This document shows, piece by piece, positions 50,956 through 58,892 of a stretch of DNA of 64,000 bases; the stretch's first letter is position 1; every line of letters begins with the position of its first letter. The notes below the pieces were generated by a model. That model saw only the letters and a program-made list of their open reading frames with translations. It was not told the DNA's origin and made no database searches. Origin of the DNA: Pseudomonas viridiflava (GTDB taxonomy: Bacteria; Pseudomonadota; Gammaproteobacteria; Pseudomonadales; Pseudomonadaceae); contig NZ_UPSE01000533.1 in NCBI RefSeq assembly GCF_900573885.1, positions 268,992 through 332,991 on the forward strand. Direction: 5' to 3'. A program made the position numbers and the translations under genes.

Positions 50956-52068
50956 ATGAACAAGGCTACTAAGCAACTGTTTGCAGCCATGGCTATGGCC
51001 GGCGTCGCCAGCTATTCACTAGCAGCTGACACCATCAAGATCGGCCTGGCTGGCCCGGTTACCGGCGCTGTCGCTCAATACGGCGAAATGCAATTCGTCG
51101 GTGCCAAAATGGCTATCGAACAGATCAACAAGGCTGGCGGCGTAAACGGCCAGCAGCTCGAAGGCGTGGTGTACGACGACGCTTGCGACCCGAAACAAGC
51201 CGTGGCCGTGGCCAACAAAATCGTTAACGACGAAGTGAAGTTCGTGGTTGGCCACCTGTGCTCCAGCTCCACTCAGCCAGCTTCGGACATTTACGAAGAC
51301 GAAGGCATTCTGATGATTACCGCGGCCTCGACCAGCCCGGAAATCACCTCCCGTGGTTATCAACTGGTGTTCCGCACCATCGGTCTGGACAGCCTGCAAG
51401 GCCCGACCGCCGGCAACTTCATCGCCGACCACATCAAGCCGAAAACCGTTGCCGTCATCCACGACAAGCAGCAATACGGTGAAGGCATCGCCACCGCCGT
51501 CAAGCAGACCCTGGAAGCCAAAGGCGTGAAAGTGGCGCTGTTCGAAGGCATCAACGCCGGCGACAAAGACTTCTCGGCCATGATCTCCAAGCTCAAACAA
51601 GCCAACGTCGACTTCGTGTACTACGGCGGCTACCACCCGGAACTCGGTCTGCTGCTGCGTCAGTCGGCTGAGAAAGGCCTGAAAGTTCGCTACATGGGTC
51701 CGGAAGGCGTGGGTAACAAAGAGCTGTCGGCCATCGCTGGCCCGGCTTCCGAAGGCCTGCTGGTCACCCTGCCGAAGTCGTTCGACCAGGACCCGAAAAA
51801 CCAGGCGCTGGTTGAAGCGTTCAAAGCCAAGAAAGAAGACCCTACCGGTCCTTTCGTATTCCCGGCTTACGCAGCGGTACAAGTAATCGCCGAAGGCATC
51901 AAGAAAGCCGGCGACACCGACACCGCCAAGGTAGCGGCCGCCCTGCGCGCCAACACCTTCAACACCCCGACTGGCGACCTGAGCTTCGACGCCAAAGGCG
52001 ATCTGAAAGACTTCAGCTTCGTGGTCTATGACTGGCACGCTGACGGCACCAAAACAGAAGCCAAGTAA
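50956..52068 (+). CDS. braC: Branched-chain amino acid ABC transporter substrate-binding protein BraC
   Basis: A 370-residue periplasmic protein with a signal peptide (LFAAMAMAGVASYSLAA). Leu/Ile/Val-binding fold: TIKIGLAGPVTGAVAQYGEMQFVGAKMAIEQINKAGGVNGQQLEG and VVGHLCSSSTQPASDIYEDEGILMITAASTSPEIT. The C-x8-type disulfide cysteines (DDACDPKQ and HLCSSS) match BraC/LivJ. It feeds leucine, isoleucine, valine and probably alanine to BraDEFG. A terminator-like hairpin follows 19 bp after the stop, before braDEFG. Confidence 0.95.
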   Translation: MNKATKQLFAAMAMAGVASYSLAADTIKIGLAGPVTGAVAQYGEMQFVGAKMAIEQINKAGGVNGQQLEGVVYDDACDPKQAVAVANKIVNDEVKFVVGHLCSSSTQPASDIYEDEGILMITAASTSPEITSRGYQLVFRTIGLDSLQGPTAGNFIADHIKPKTVAVIHDKQQYGEGIATAVKQTLEAKGVKVALFEGINAGDKDFSAMISKLKQANVDFVYYGGYHPELGLLLRQSAEKGLKVRYMGPEGVGNKELSAIAGPASEGLLVTLPKSFDQDPKNQALVEAFKAKKEDPTGPFVFPAYAAVQVIAEGIKKAGDTDTAKVAAALRANTFNTPTGDLSFDAKGDLKDFSFVVYDWHADGTKTEAK

Positions 52069-52086
52069 GTAACAAGCCGCAACCCG

Positions 52087-52118
52087 AAGCCCACTGCACA
52101 CGCAGTGGGCTTTGTTTT
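52087..52118 (+). terminator. Terminator/attenuator between braC and braD
   Basis: AAGCCCACTGC (52087-52097) pairs with GCAGTGGGCTT (52102-52112) around ACAC; a TTGTTTT tail follows. It would make braC transcripts more abundant than braDEFG. Confidence 0.85.
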
Positions 52119-52434
52119 AAGAGGTAAACGGGTCCACGCTCAGCCACAAGCGAATGAGCGCCGCCCACGCGAAAGCTTCAAAACCCCATTCCCCAGCTAA
52201 ATAGCAAGGCAGACCGGCACTGGCAGGTCTGAGCGGCGCGAGCCGACCCCGCACGGGGCGAAGCACAAGGCGTGCTTCGTGATGGAAGTGATTGACCACA
52301 CCGCTTGGCTGTAACCCCAGCTGACTGTGCCCACACCAGGTGGATGCAGCCCTTACCGGCCTGCAGGGAACATCTCGACCTGACACAGCTATCGAGTCGC
52401 GCAACAGGTTTTGCAAGTTTTCAGGAGAGTTTTG
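52119..52434 (+). promoter_or_regulatory. Structured intercistronic leader of braDEFG
   Basis: 316 bp without a gene. Three hairpins follow one another: CAGACC/GGTCTG (52210-52231), CCCC-GCAC-GGGG (52247-52258) and GAAGCAC-AAGGC-GTGCTTC (52260-52278). A good AGGAGAG site lies before braD. The region either starts a separate transcript or controls read-through from braC. No leucine-rich leader peptide was found. Confidence 0.45.
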
Positions 52435-53358
52435 ATGCCTGACATCTACCATTTCTTACAACAGCTGGTTAATGGCTTGACCATTGGCAGCACCTACGCC
52501 TTGATCGCCATCGGTTACACGATGGTGTACGGCATTATCGGCATGATCAACTTCGCCCACGGCGAGGTGTACATGATCGGTTCCTACATCGCCTTTTTGG
52601 TGATCGCCGGCCTGACCATGATGGGCCTGGACAGCTTGCCGATCATTCTGATCGCGGCGTTTGCGGCCACCATCATCGTCGCCAGCGCCTACGGTTACAG
52701 CATTGAACGGGTCGCGTACCGACCGCTGCGTGGCAGCAACCGTTTGATCCCGCTGATTTCGGCAATCGGTATGTCGATATTTCTGCAGAACGAGGTCCTC
52801 CTCGCGCAGAACTCCAAAGACAAAGCGATTCCAAACCTGATCCCCGGCAACTTCGTATTTGGCGAGAGCACCATGAACGGTGTGGTGATCTCCTATATGC
52901 AGGTGCTGATCTTCGTCGTCACGTTCCTGGTGATGGCCGGCCTCACGGTGTTCATCTCCCGCTCTCGCCTGGGCCGCGCCTGCCGCGCCTGTGCCGAGGA
53001 CATCAAGATGGCCAACCTGCTGGGCATCAACACCAACAACATCATTGCCCTGACCTTTGTCATTGGCGCCACCCTGGCGGCCGTTGCGGCGGTGTTGCTG
53101 GGCATGCAGTACGGCGTTATCAACCCGAACCTGGGCTTCCTGGCGGGCATCAAGGCGTTTACCGCAGCGGTACTTGGCGGTATCGGCAGCATTCCGGGCG
53201 CCATGCTTGGCGGTCTGGTGTTGGGTGTGGCCGAAGCGTTTGGTGCCGACATTTTCGGCGACCAATACAAAGACGTGGTGGCGTTCAGCCTGTTGGTGCT
53301 GGTGCTGTTGTTCCGCCCGACCGGCATTCTCGGTCGCCCGGAGGTTGAAAAGGTATGA
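52435..53358 (+). CDS. braD: Branched-chain amino acid ABC transporter permease BraD (LivH)
   Basis: A 307-residue permease with eight or so membrane helices, beginning MPDIYHFLQQLVNGLTIGSTYALIAIGYTMVYGIIGMINFAHGEVYMIG, the LivH signature. C-terminal motif FLAGIKAFTAAVLGGIGSIPGAMLGGLVLGVAEAFGADIFG. It pairs with BraE. ATG at 52435 has AGGAGAG upstream; an in-frame extension at 52411 is unsupported. Overlaps braE by ATGA (53355-53358). Confidence 0.95.
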   Translation: MPDIYHFLQQLVNGLTIGSTYALIAIGYTMVYGIIGMINFAHGEVYMIGSYIAFLVIAGLTMMGLDSLPIILIAAFAATIIVASAYGYSIERVAYRPLRGSNRLIPLISAIGMSIFLQNEVLLAQNSKDKAIPNLIPGNFVFGESTMNGVVISYMQVLIFVVTFLVMAGLTVFISRSRLGRACRACAEDIKMANLLGINTNNIIALTFVIGATLAAVAAVLLGMQYGVINPNLGFLAGIKAFTAAVLGGIGSIPGAMLGGLVLGVAEAFGADIFGDQYKDVVAFSLLVLVLLFRPTGILGRPEVEKV

Positions 53359-54626
53359 CCAGTTCTATTAAAGCCAAACAGCTGAAGACGGCGTTTTTCA
53401 GTGCCCTGCTGGTGCTGGCCGTGGCCTACCCGATTCTGGGCCTGAAGCTGAACATCGTCGGCATCAAGCTGGAAGTGCACGGCGCCAGCGCGCCAGTGCT
53501 GTGGACCATTTTCGCCTGCGCCATCGGCATGTTCTTCTGGCAACTGTTCCGCAGCCAGTTGGGCAATGCCTGGGACGCCGTGCCGAAAGTGCCGGGCGTG
53601 CCGTCGTCGGCTACCAACTTCCTGACCCTGCCCTCGACCCAGCGCTGGTTCGTGCTGGCCCTGGTGGTGGTGGCGCTGGTGTGGCCGTTCTTCGGTTCGC
53701 GCGGCGCGGTGGACATCGCCACGCTGATCCTCATCTACGTCATGCTCGGCCTTGGCCTGAACATCGTGGTCGGCCTGGCGGGCCTGCTCGACCTGGGTTA
53801 CGTCGGCTTTTACGCCGTCGGCGCCTACAGCTACGCCCTGCTCTCGCACTACTACGGCTTCGGTTTCTGGCTGTGCCTGCCGATTGCCGGCCTGATGGCG
53901 GCGCTGTTCGGCTTCCTGCTGGGCTTCCCGGTGCTGCGTCTGCGTGGCGACTACCTGGCCATCGTCACCTTGGGTTTCGGCGAGATCATCCGCATTCTGC
54001 TGCGTAACCTCACCGAGCTCACCGGCGGCCCGAACGGCATCAGCAACATCGACAAACCGACCCTGTTCGGCCTGAGCTTCGAGCGCAAGGCGGCGGAAGG
54101 CCTGCAAACCTTCCACGAATATTTCGGCATCGCCTACAACTCGATCTACAAAGTGATCTTCCTGTACCTGGTGGCCTTGCTGCTGGTGTTGGTCGCGCTG
54201 TTCGTCATCAACCGTCTGCTGCGCATGCCCATCGGCCGTGCGTGGGAAGCCTTGCGTGAAGACGAAATCGCCTGCCGCGCGCTGGGCATGAACCCGACTG
54301 TGATCAAGCTTTCGGCCTTTACCCTCGGTGCCTGCTTCGCCGGTTTCGCCGGCAGCTTCTTTGCCGCGCGCCAAGGCCTGATCACCCCGGAGTCGTTCAC
54401 CTTCCTGGAGTCGGCCACCATTCTGGCCATCGTGGTGCTCGGCGGTCTGGGCTCGCAGCTGGGGGTGATTCTCGCCGCCATCGTGATGATTCTGCTGCCC
54501 GAACTGATGCGTAACTTCAGCGAGTACCGGATGCTGCTGTTCGGTGCCCTGATGGTGTTCATGATGATCTGGCGTCCGCAGGGCTTCTTGCCCATGCAGC
54601 GTCCGCATTTGGAGTTGAAGCAATGA
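53355..54626 (+). CDS. braE: Branched-chain amino acid ABC transporter permease BraE (LivM)
   Basis: A 423-residue permease with ~10 helices. The N-terminal 100 residues are the LivM-type extension. The core motif LGLNIVVGLAGLLDLGYVGFYAVGAYSYALLSHYYGFGFW and LAIVTLGFGEIIRILLRNLTELTGGPNGISNI mark LivM/BraE. Forms the membrane channel with BraD. Overlaps braD and braF by 4 bp each, so the genes are translationally coupled. Confidence 0.95.
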   Translation: MTSSIKAKQLKTAFFSALLVLAVAYPILGLKLNIVGIKLEVHGASAPVLWTIFACAIGMFFWQLFRSQLGNAWDAVPKVPGVPSSATNFLTLPSTQRWFVLALVVVALVWPFFGSRGAVDIATLILIYVMLGLGLNIVVGLAGLLDLGYVGFYAVGAYSYALLSHYYGFGFWLCLPIAGLMAALFGFLLGFPVLRLRGDYLAIVTLGFGEIIRILLRNLTELTGGPNGISNIDKPTLFGLSFERKAAEGLQTFHEYFGIAYNSIYKVIFLYLVALLLVLVALFVINRLLRMPIGRAWEALREDEIACRALGMNPTVIKLSAFTLGACFAGFAGSFFAARQGLITPESFTFLESATILAIVVLGGLGSQLGVILAAIVMILLPELMRNFSEYRMLLFGALMVFMMIWRPQGFLPMQRPHLELKQ

Positions 54627-55390
54627 GCCGCCCGATTCTTGAAGTAAGCGGCCTGTGCATGCGCTTCGGCGGTCTGCTGGCCGTGAACGGTGTGGGCCTG
54701 ACCGTGCAAGAGAAACAAGTGGTGTCGATGATCGGCCCGAACGGCGCCGGCAAGACCACGGTGTTCAACTGCCTGACCGGTTTCTACAAACCCACCAGCG
54801 GCACCATCCTGCTCGACGGCGAGGCCATTCAGGGCCTGGCCGGTCATGAGATCGCCCGCAAGGGCGTGGTGCGTACGTTCCAGAACGTGCGGCTGTTCAA
54901 AGACATGACCGCCATCGAAAACCTGCTGATTGCCCAGCACCGGCACATCAACACCAACTTTCTGGCCGGTCTGTTCAAGACCCCGGCGTTTCGCAAAAGC
55001 GAGCGCGAAGCCATGGAGTTCGCCGCGCACTGGCTCGACAAGGTCAACCTCACCGAGGTTGCCAACCGCCCGGCCGGCACGCTGGCGTACGGGCAGCAAC
55101 GCCGCCTGGAAATTGCTCGCTGCATGATGACCCGCCCTCGCCTGCTGATGCTCGACGAGCCGGCGGCCGGTCTCAACCCGAACGAAACCGAAGAGCTCAA
55201 GCAGCTCATCGGCGTGCTGCGCGATGAATACAACGTCACGGTGCTGCTGATCGAACACGACATGAAACTGGTCATGAGCATTTCCGACCACATCGTCGTG
55301 ATCAACCAGGGCACGCCCCTGGCCGATGGCACCCCGGAGCAGATTCGCGACAATCCGGAAGTGATCAAAGCCTATTTGGGGGAAGCGTAA
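54623..55390 (+). CDS. braF: Branched-chain amino acid ABC transporter ATP-binding protein BraF (LivG)
   Basis: A 255-residue ABC ATPase. Walker A GPNGAGKTT, Q-loop VRTFQNVRLFKDMT, signature LAYGQQRRLEIARC (a LivG variant of LSGGQ), Walker B LLMLDEPAAGLNP and H-loop IEHDMKL. LivG-type Leu/Ile/Val importer ATPase working with BraG. Overlaps braE by 4 bp and lies 2 bp before braG. Confidence 0.96.
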   Translation: MSRPILEVSGLCMRFGGLLAVNGVGLTVQEKQVVSMIGPNGAGKTTVFNCLTGFYKPTSGTILLDGEAIQGLAGHEIARKGVVRTFQNVRLFKDMTAIENLLIAQHRHINTNFLAGLFKTPAFRKSEREAMEFAAHWLDKVNLTEVANRPAGTLAYGQQRRLEIARCMMTRPRLLMLDEPAAGLNPNETEELKQLIGVLRDEYNVTVLLIEHDMKLVMSISDHIVVINQGTPLADGTPEQIRDNPEVIKAYLGEA

Positions 55391-55392
55391 CC

Positions 55393-56094
55393 ATGCTGTA
55401 TTTCGATAACGTTTCCACCTTCTACGGCAAGATCCAGGCGCTGCATAACGTCAACGTCGAAGTGCACAAAGGCGAAATCGTCACCCTGATCGGTGCCAAC
55501 GGTGCCGGCAAGTCGACGCTGCTGATGACGCTGTGCGGCTCGCCGCGCGCCGCCAGCGGCAGCATTCGCTATCAGGGCGAAGAACTGGTGGGCCTGGACT
55601 CCAGCGACATCATGCGCAAAAGCATCGCGGTGGTGCCTGAAGGCCGCCGCATCTTTGCCCGCCTGACCGTTGAAGAAAACCTGGCCATGGGCGGCTTCTT
55701 CACCGACAAAGGCGACTACCAGGAACAGCTCGACAAAGTGCTGCACCTGTTCCCGCGCCTAAAAGAGCGCTACAGCCAGCGCGGCGGCACCATGTCCGGC
55801 GGCGAACAGCAAATGCTCGCCATCGGCCGTGCGCTGATGAGCAAACCGCAACTGCTGCTGCTCGACGAACCGTCGCTGGGTCTGGCGCCGATCATCATCC
55901 AGCAGATCTTCCAGATCATCGAACAGCTGCGCAAAGATGGCGTGACGGTGTTCCTGGTGGAACAAAACGCCAACCAGGCGCTGAAGATTGCCGACCGGGC
56001 GTATGTGCTGGAAAACGGGCACGTCGTTATGGAAGGCACGGGTGAGGCGTTGCTCACCGATCCGAAAGTGCGAGACGCCTACCTGGGTGGCTAA
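55393..56094 (+). CDS. braG: Branched-chain amino acid ABC transporter ATP-binding protein BraG (LivF)
   Basis: A 233-residue ABC ATPase. Walker A GANGAGKSTL, PEGRRIFARLTVEENLAMGG, signature MSGGEQQMLAIGRAL, Walker B LLLLDEPSLGLAP, H-loop VEQNANQALKIADRAYVLENG. LivF-type partner of BraF. A structured repeat (56096-56219) begins one base after its stop. Confidence 0.96.
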   Translation: MLYFDNVSTFYGKIQALHNVNVEVHKGEIVTLIGANGAGKSTLLMTLCGSPRAASGSIRYQGEELVGLDSSDIMRKSIAVVPEGRRIFARLTVEENLAMGGFFTDKGDYQEQLDKVLHLFPRLKERYSQRGGTMSGGEQQMLAIGRALMSKPQLLLLDEPSLGLAPIIIQQIFQIIEQLRKDGVTVFLVEQNANQALKIADRAYVLENGHVVMEGTGEALLTDPKVRDAYLGG

Positions 56095-56095
56095 G

Positions 56096-56219
56096 CGATC
56101 GGCTGCGCGTCGGCGGGGCTGCGTTAAAACAGTTTTTTAAATGCTCATTGGCTACAGCCAACTGCGCTTTAAAAACCTGTTTTGCCTTGCCCCGCTCTAG
56201 CTCGCTCGATCTGGATCGG
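56096..56219 (+). repeat. Structured repeat, copy D
   Basis: Starts 1 nt after the braG stop. Stem AAAACAGTTTTTTAAA (56126-56141) / TTTAAAAACCTGTTTT (56168-56183) pairs at 15 of 16 positions; apical hairpin TGGC-TACA-GCCA (56149-56160). Shares GCGTCGGC, GCTGCGTT, ATGCTCAT, ACTGCGC, GCCTTGCC and CTAG with copy C, while the stem sequences differ. Confidence 0.85.
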
Positions 56220-56401
56220 CGTGCGACAAAGCCCAAGCTCATTTCCCCCTTAAAATCCGCGACGCTTCTGATCTTCATCCCTGCCATTCAAAATGAGTGA
56301 AAATAATTTAATCCCCCCTGTAACAACCCCCCGCCTCATTTCTCTACTTCACTAAGCAGGCCACTACGGCTTGTTTCCTCCCACTGAAGAGAGACACTTC
56401 C
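56220..56401 (+). promoter_or_regulatory. 5' region of the bufferin-type operon with a possible ECF-type promoter
   Basis: TGTAAC (56319-56324) and TCTAC (56343-56347), 18 bp apart, recall ECF sigma promoters, which control some bufferin operons. The match is weak and the spacing slightly long. GAAGAGAG precedes the ATG. No copper regulator box was recognised. Confidence 0.3.
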
Positions 56402-56710
56402 ATGAACAACAAAAACCGCCCTTTGCATACCGCCGCCCTCGCTCTGGCTTTGGGCAGCGCCTTGAGCATTGCCGCTGCACCCATGGTTGCCCATGCCGAT
56501 GACAGCAAGGGCGAAAAGTGTTTTGGCGTTTCCATGAAGGGTAAAAACGATTGCGCAGCAGGCGCGGGCACCACCTGTGCTGGCACGTCCACCAAGGACT
56601 ACCAAGGCAGCGCCTGGAAACACGTACCGGCCGGCACCTGCGAAAAAACCGCCAGCCCAACCTCCCCGACCGGCTTCGGTCAGATGGCAGCGTTTAAAGA
56701 AAAAGCCTAA
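56402..56710 (+). CDS. bufA1: Bufferin-type precursor (DUF2282, BufA1-like)
   Basis: A 102-residue protein with a Sec signal peptide (TAALALALGSALSIAAAPMVAHA). The mature part has four Cys (40, 51, 59, 80) in GEKCFGVSMKGKNDCAAG, TTCAGTSTKDYQGSAW and KHVPAGTC. This matches DUF2282 bufferin 1 precursors, whose cysteines are modified by BufB-BufC to bind copper. The C-terminal ~20 residues (TASPTSPTGFGQMAAFKEKA) are non-conserved. Modification and metal specificity are inferred from the family, not shown here. Confidence 0.9.
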   Translation: MNNKNRPLHTAALALALGSALSIAAAPMVAHADDSKGEKCFGVSMKGKNDCAAGAGTTCAGTSTKDYQGSAWKHVPAGTCEKTASPTSPTGFGQMAAFKEKA

Positions 56711-56729
56711 GTACGCGGGGCGCGCCGTC

Positions 56730-57614
56730 ATGAATCAGTCCGTTATCGCTACCCATGGCGCGCCTCTCGCCTCTGTTTCAAACCTGCCCGCGCGTGCGGG
56801 CTTGGGTTTGAAGTCCCAGCATTACCAAGCCATTCTCGCCAGCCTGCCCGCCATTGGTTTCTTCGAAATTCATGCGGAAAACTACATGGTCGCCGGCGGC
56901 CCCTTTCATCATTACCTCGGGCAAATTCGCCAGCATTACCCGCTGTCGCTGCACGGGGTCGGGTTGTCGATTGGCGGCGCCGAGCCGCTGGATCGCGACC
57001 ACCTGCAACGCCTCGCGACCCTGCTGGAACGCTACGAGCCTGCGGCGTTTTCCGAGCACCTGGCCTGGTCCAGCCACGGGCCCACGTACCTGAACGATCT
57101 GCTGCCCGTGGCCTACGACGAAACGACGCTGGCGCGCGTGTGCGAACACATCGACCACACTCAAACCGTGCTCAAGCGCCGCATGCTCCTGGAAAACCCA
57201 GCCACCTACGTCGAGTTCACCGCCTCAAGCCTGAGCGAGGCCGCGTTTATCCGCGAGGTGGTGCAGCGCACCGGCTGCGGCCTGCTGCTGGACGTCAACA
57301 ACCTGTACATCTCGTGCATCAACCATCAGCGCGACGTGCAGGCTTATCTCAACCAACTGCCGTTGCACGCCGTGGAGCAGATTCACCTCGCCGGTTTTGC
57401 CGAAGACCAGGACAGCAGCGGCGCCCGCCTGTTGATCGACAGCCACGGCGCACCGGTAGATGACGCCGTGTGGCAGCTGTATGCCGAACTTATCGCCCGC
57501 CTCGGCCCGCTGCCGACGCTGATCGAACGGGACAACGACGTGCCACCCTTGGAACACCTGCTCGCCGAAGCGCAGATGGCCGAACGCGTGCTGGCCGGGA
57601 GCGCGGCGCCATGA
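56730..57614 (+). CDS. bufB: MNIO-family (DUF692) peptide-modifying enzyme BufB-like
   Basis: A 294-residue TIM-barrel enzyme of the DUF692/MNIO family, which uses two or three iron ions to oxidise cysteines in RiPP precursors. Metal-site blocks: FFEIHAENYMVAGGPFHHY, SLHGVGLSIGGAEPLD, FSEHLAWS, LLENPATYVEF, LLLDVNNLYISCINHQRD, HLAGFAEDQ, IDSHGAPVDDAVW and LIERDNDVPP. These contain the expected His, Glu and Asp set. It follows bufA1 by 19 bp and overlaps bufC by 4 bp. Start ATG at 56730. Confidence 0.9.
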   Translation: MNQSVIATHGAPLASVSNLPARAGLGLKSQHYQAILASLPAIGFFEIHAENYMVAGGPFHHYLGQIRQHYPLSLHGVGLSIGGAEPLDRDHLQRLATLLERYEPAAFSEHLAWSSHGPTYLNDLLPVAYDETTLARVCEHIDHTQTVLKRRMLLENPATYVEFTASSLSEAAFIREVVQRTGCGLLLDVNNLYISCINHQRDVQAYLNQLPLHAVEQIHLAGFAEDQDSSGARLLIDSHGAPVDDAVWQLYAELIARLGPLPTLIERDNDVPPLEHLLAEAQMAERVLAGSAAP

Positions 57615-58372
57615 CCCTGCACGCCGGGTTTCACCGCGCCCTGCTCAGCGACGAGCTCACCACGCCGACTGGCTTGCGCACCTGCAACGGCTCCGACCCG
57701 GCGGCGCGTTTCGCCGTGTACCGTAATAACGTGCTCAGCTCGCTGATCAATGCGCTGGCCGACACCTATCCCGTGGTGCAGCAACTGGTAGGCGATACGT
57801 TCTTCCCCGCCATGGCGGCAATTTATGTGAAAAGCAACCCGCCCACCTCGCCGCTACTGGTGCAGTACGGCAATGACTTCCCGCTGTTTATTGACACCTT
57901 CGAGCCCGCCGCCGCGCTGCCCTATCTGGCCGACGTGGCGCGCCTGGAAGTGATGCGCGTAAGTGCTTATCACGCTGCCGACGCCGAGCCGGTAGCGCAT
58001 GACGCATTGGCCGGCGCCCTGGGCGACAGCGAGCGCCTGGGCGATCTGGTGTTTCAGCTGCACGCCTCCGTTCATGTGCTGACATCGGCCTACGGGGTTC
58101 GCTCGTTGTGGGCTGCGCACCAGGGCGAACAGGCAATCGAGCAGGTAGCGCTGGGCACGGCCGAACACAGTCTGGTGCTGCGTCAGCACCTCGACGTGCT
58201 GGTAATCGGCATCGACGCCGAGTGCGCCGGCTTTATAACTCGCCTGCTTGGTGGCGAAGCATTTGCCGACGCAGCAGCCTACTGCGGGGAAGACTTCGAC
58301 CTCGGCGCCTGCCTGGCGCTGCTGATTTCCCACGGTGCGATCACTGCGCTGTCTTACCGAGAAACCCCATGA
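57611..58372 (+). CDS. bufC: BufC-like partner protein (DUF2063)
   Basis: A 253-residue protein of the DUF2063 family, beginning with FHRALLSDE and holding RFAVYRNNVLSSLINALADTYPVVQQLVGDTFFPAMAAIYV and a C-terminal half with EHSLVLRQHLDVLV. In bufferin systems this partner helps BufB recognise the leader of the precursor. The ATGA overlap with bufB (57611-57614) and with the DoxX gene (58369-58372) shows tight coupling. The function is inferred by family and context. Confidence 0.87.
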   Translation: MTLHAGFHRALLSDELTTPTGLRTCNGSDPAARFAVYRNNVLSSLINALADTYPVVQQLVGDTFFPAMAAIYVKSNPPTSPLLVQYGNDFPLFIDTFEPAAALPYLADVARLEVMRVSAYHAADAEPVAHDALAGALGDSERLGDLVFQLHASVHVLTSAYGVRSLWAAHQGEQAIEQVALGTAEHSLVLRQHLDVLVIGIDAECAGFITRLLGGEAFADAAAYCGEDFDLGACLALLISHGAITALSYRETP

Positions 58373-58851
58373 ACCTGCATCGCGTGATCGACCTGTTCGA
58401 GAAAATACCCCACAGCCTGATCGCCTTTGTCGCGCGGTTTTCCATTGCCGCCGTGTTCTGGAAATCCGGCCAGACCAAAGTCGAGGGCTTTGCCGTCGAC
58501 CTGGTCAGCGGCACGTTTATATACGACAACCCCCATCTGGCCGACTCGACGGTTCCGCTGTTCAGCAGCGAATACCCCCTGCCGCTGATTCCAGCGGAAA
58601 CAGCCGCGTACCTCGCCACGTTTAGCGAACACCTTTTTCCGCTGCTGATTCTGCTGGGCCTGGCCACACGCTTTTCCGCCCTGGCGCTGCTGGGCATGAC
58701 GCTGACGATTCAACTGTTCGTCTACCCCGACGCCTACCCCGTGCACGGCACCTGGGCGGCGGTGTTGCTGCTGTTGATGGCGCGCGGACCGGGTGTGCTG
58801 TCCATCGACCACCTGCTGGCGCGGCGCCACAGAACGGCGCGAACCCTGTAG
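58369..58851 (+). CDS. DoxX family membrane protein of the bufferin operon
   Basis: A 160-residue protein with four membrane helices: IAFVARFSIAAVFWKSGQTKVEGF, then LATFSEHLFPLLILLGLATRFSALALLGMTLTIQLFVYPDAYPVHGTWAAVLLLLMARGPGVLSIDHLL. DoxX-type proteins often lie at the end of bufferin operons. Role unknown; it may link to quinone or redox supply. Overlaps bufC by 4 bp. Confidence 0.9.
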   Translation: MNLHRVIDLFEKIPHSLIAFVARFSIAAVFWKSGQTKVEGFAVDLVSGTFIYDNPHLADSTVPLFSSEYPLPLIPAETAAYLATFSEHLFPLLILLGLATRFSALALLGMTLTIQLFVYPDAYPVHGTWAAVLLLLMARGPGVLSIDHLLARRHRTARTL

Positions 58852-58892
58852 CATTACCGCCCCTCGCCAGCCAGTGAATACCGGGCCCGTCC

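Noticed and set aside
52117..52452. Open frame antisense in the braC-braD gap as a gene
   Set aside because: No ribosome binding site and it crosses the terminator and hairpins; more likely noncoding leader.
52893..54623. 576-codon open frame antisense to braD/braE
   Set aside because: Product is Gln/His/Glu-rich, an artefact of the permease sequence; sense genes are certain.
21383..56219. Structured repeats placed after stop codons as attC sites of a chromosomal integron
   Set aside because: The required RYYYAAC/GTTRRRY ends are missing, copies are tens of kb apart and follow housekeeping genes.
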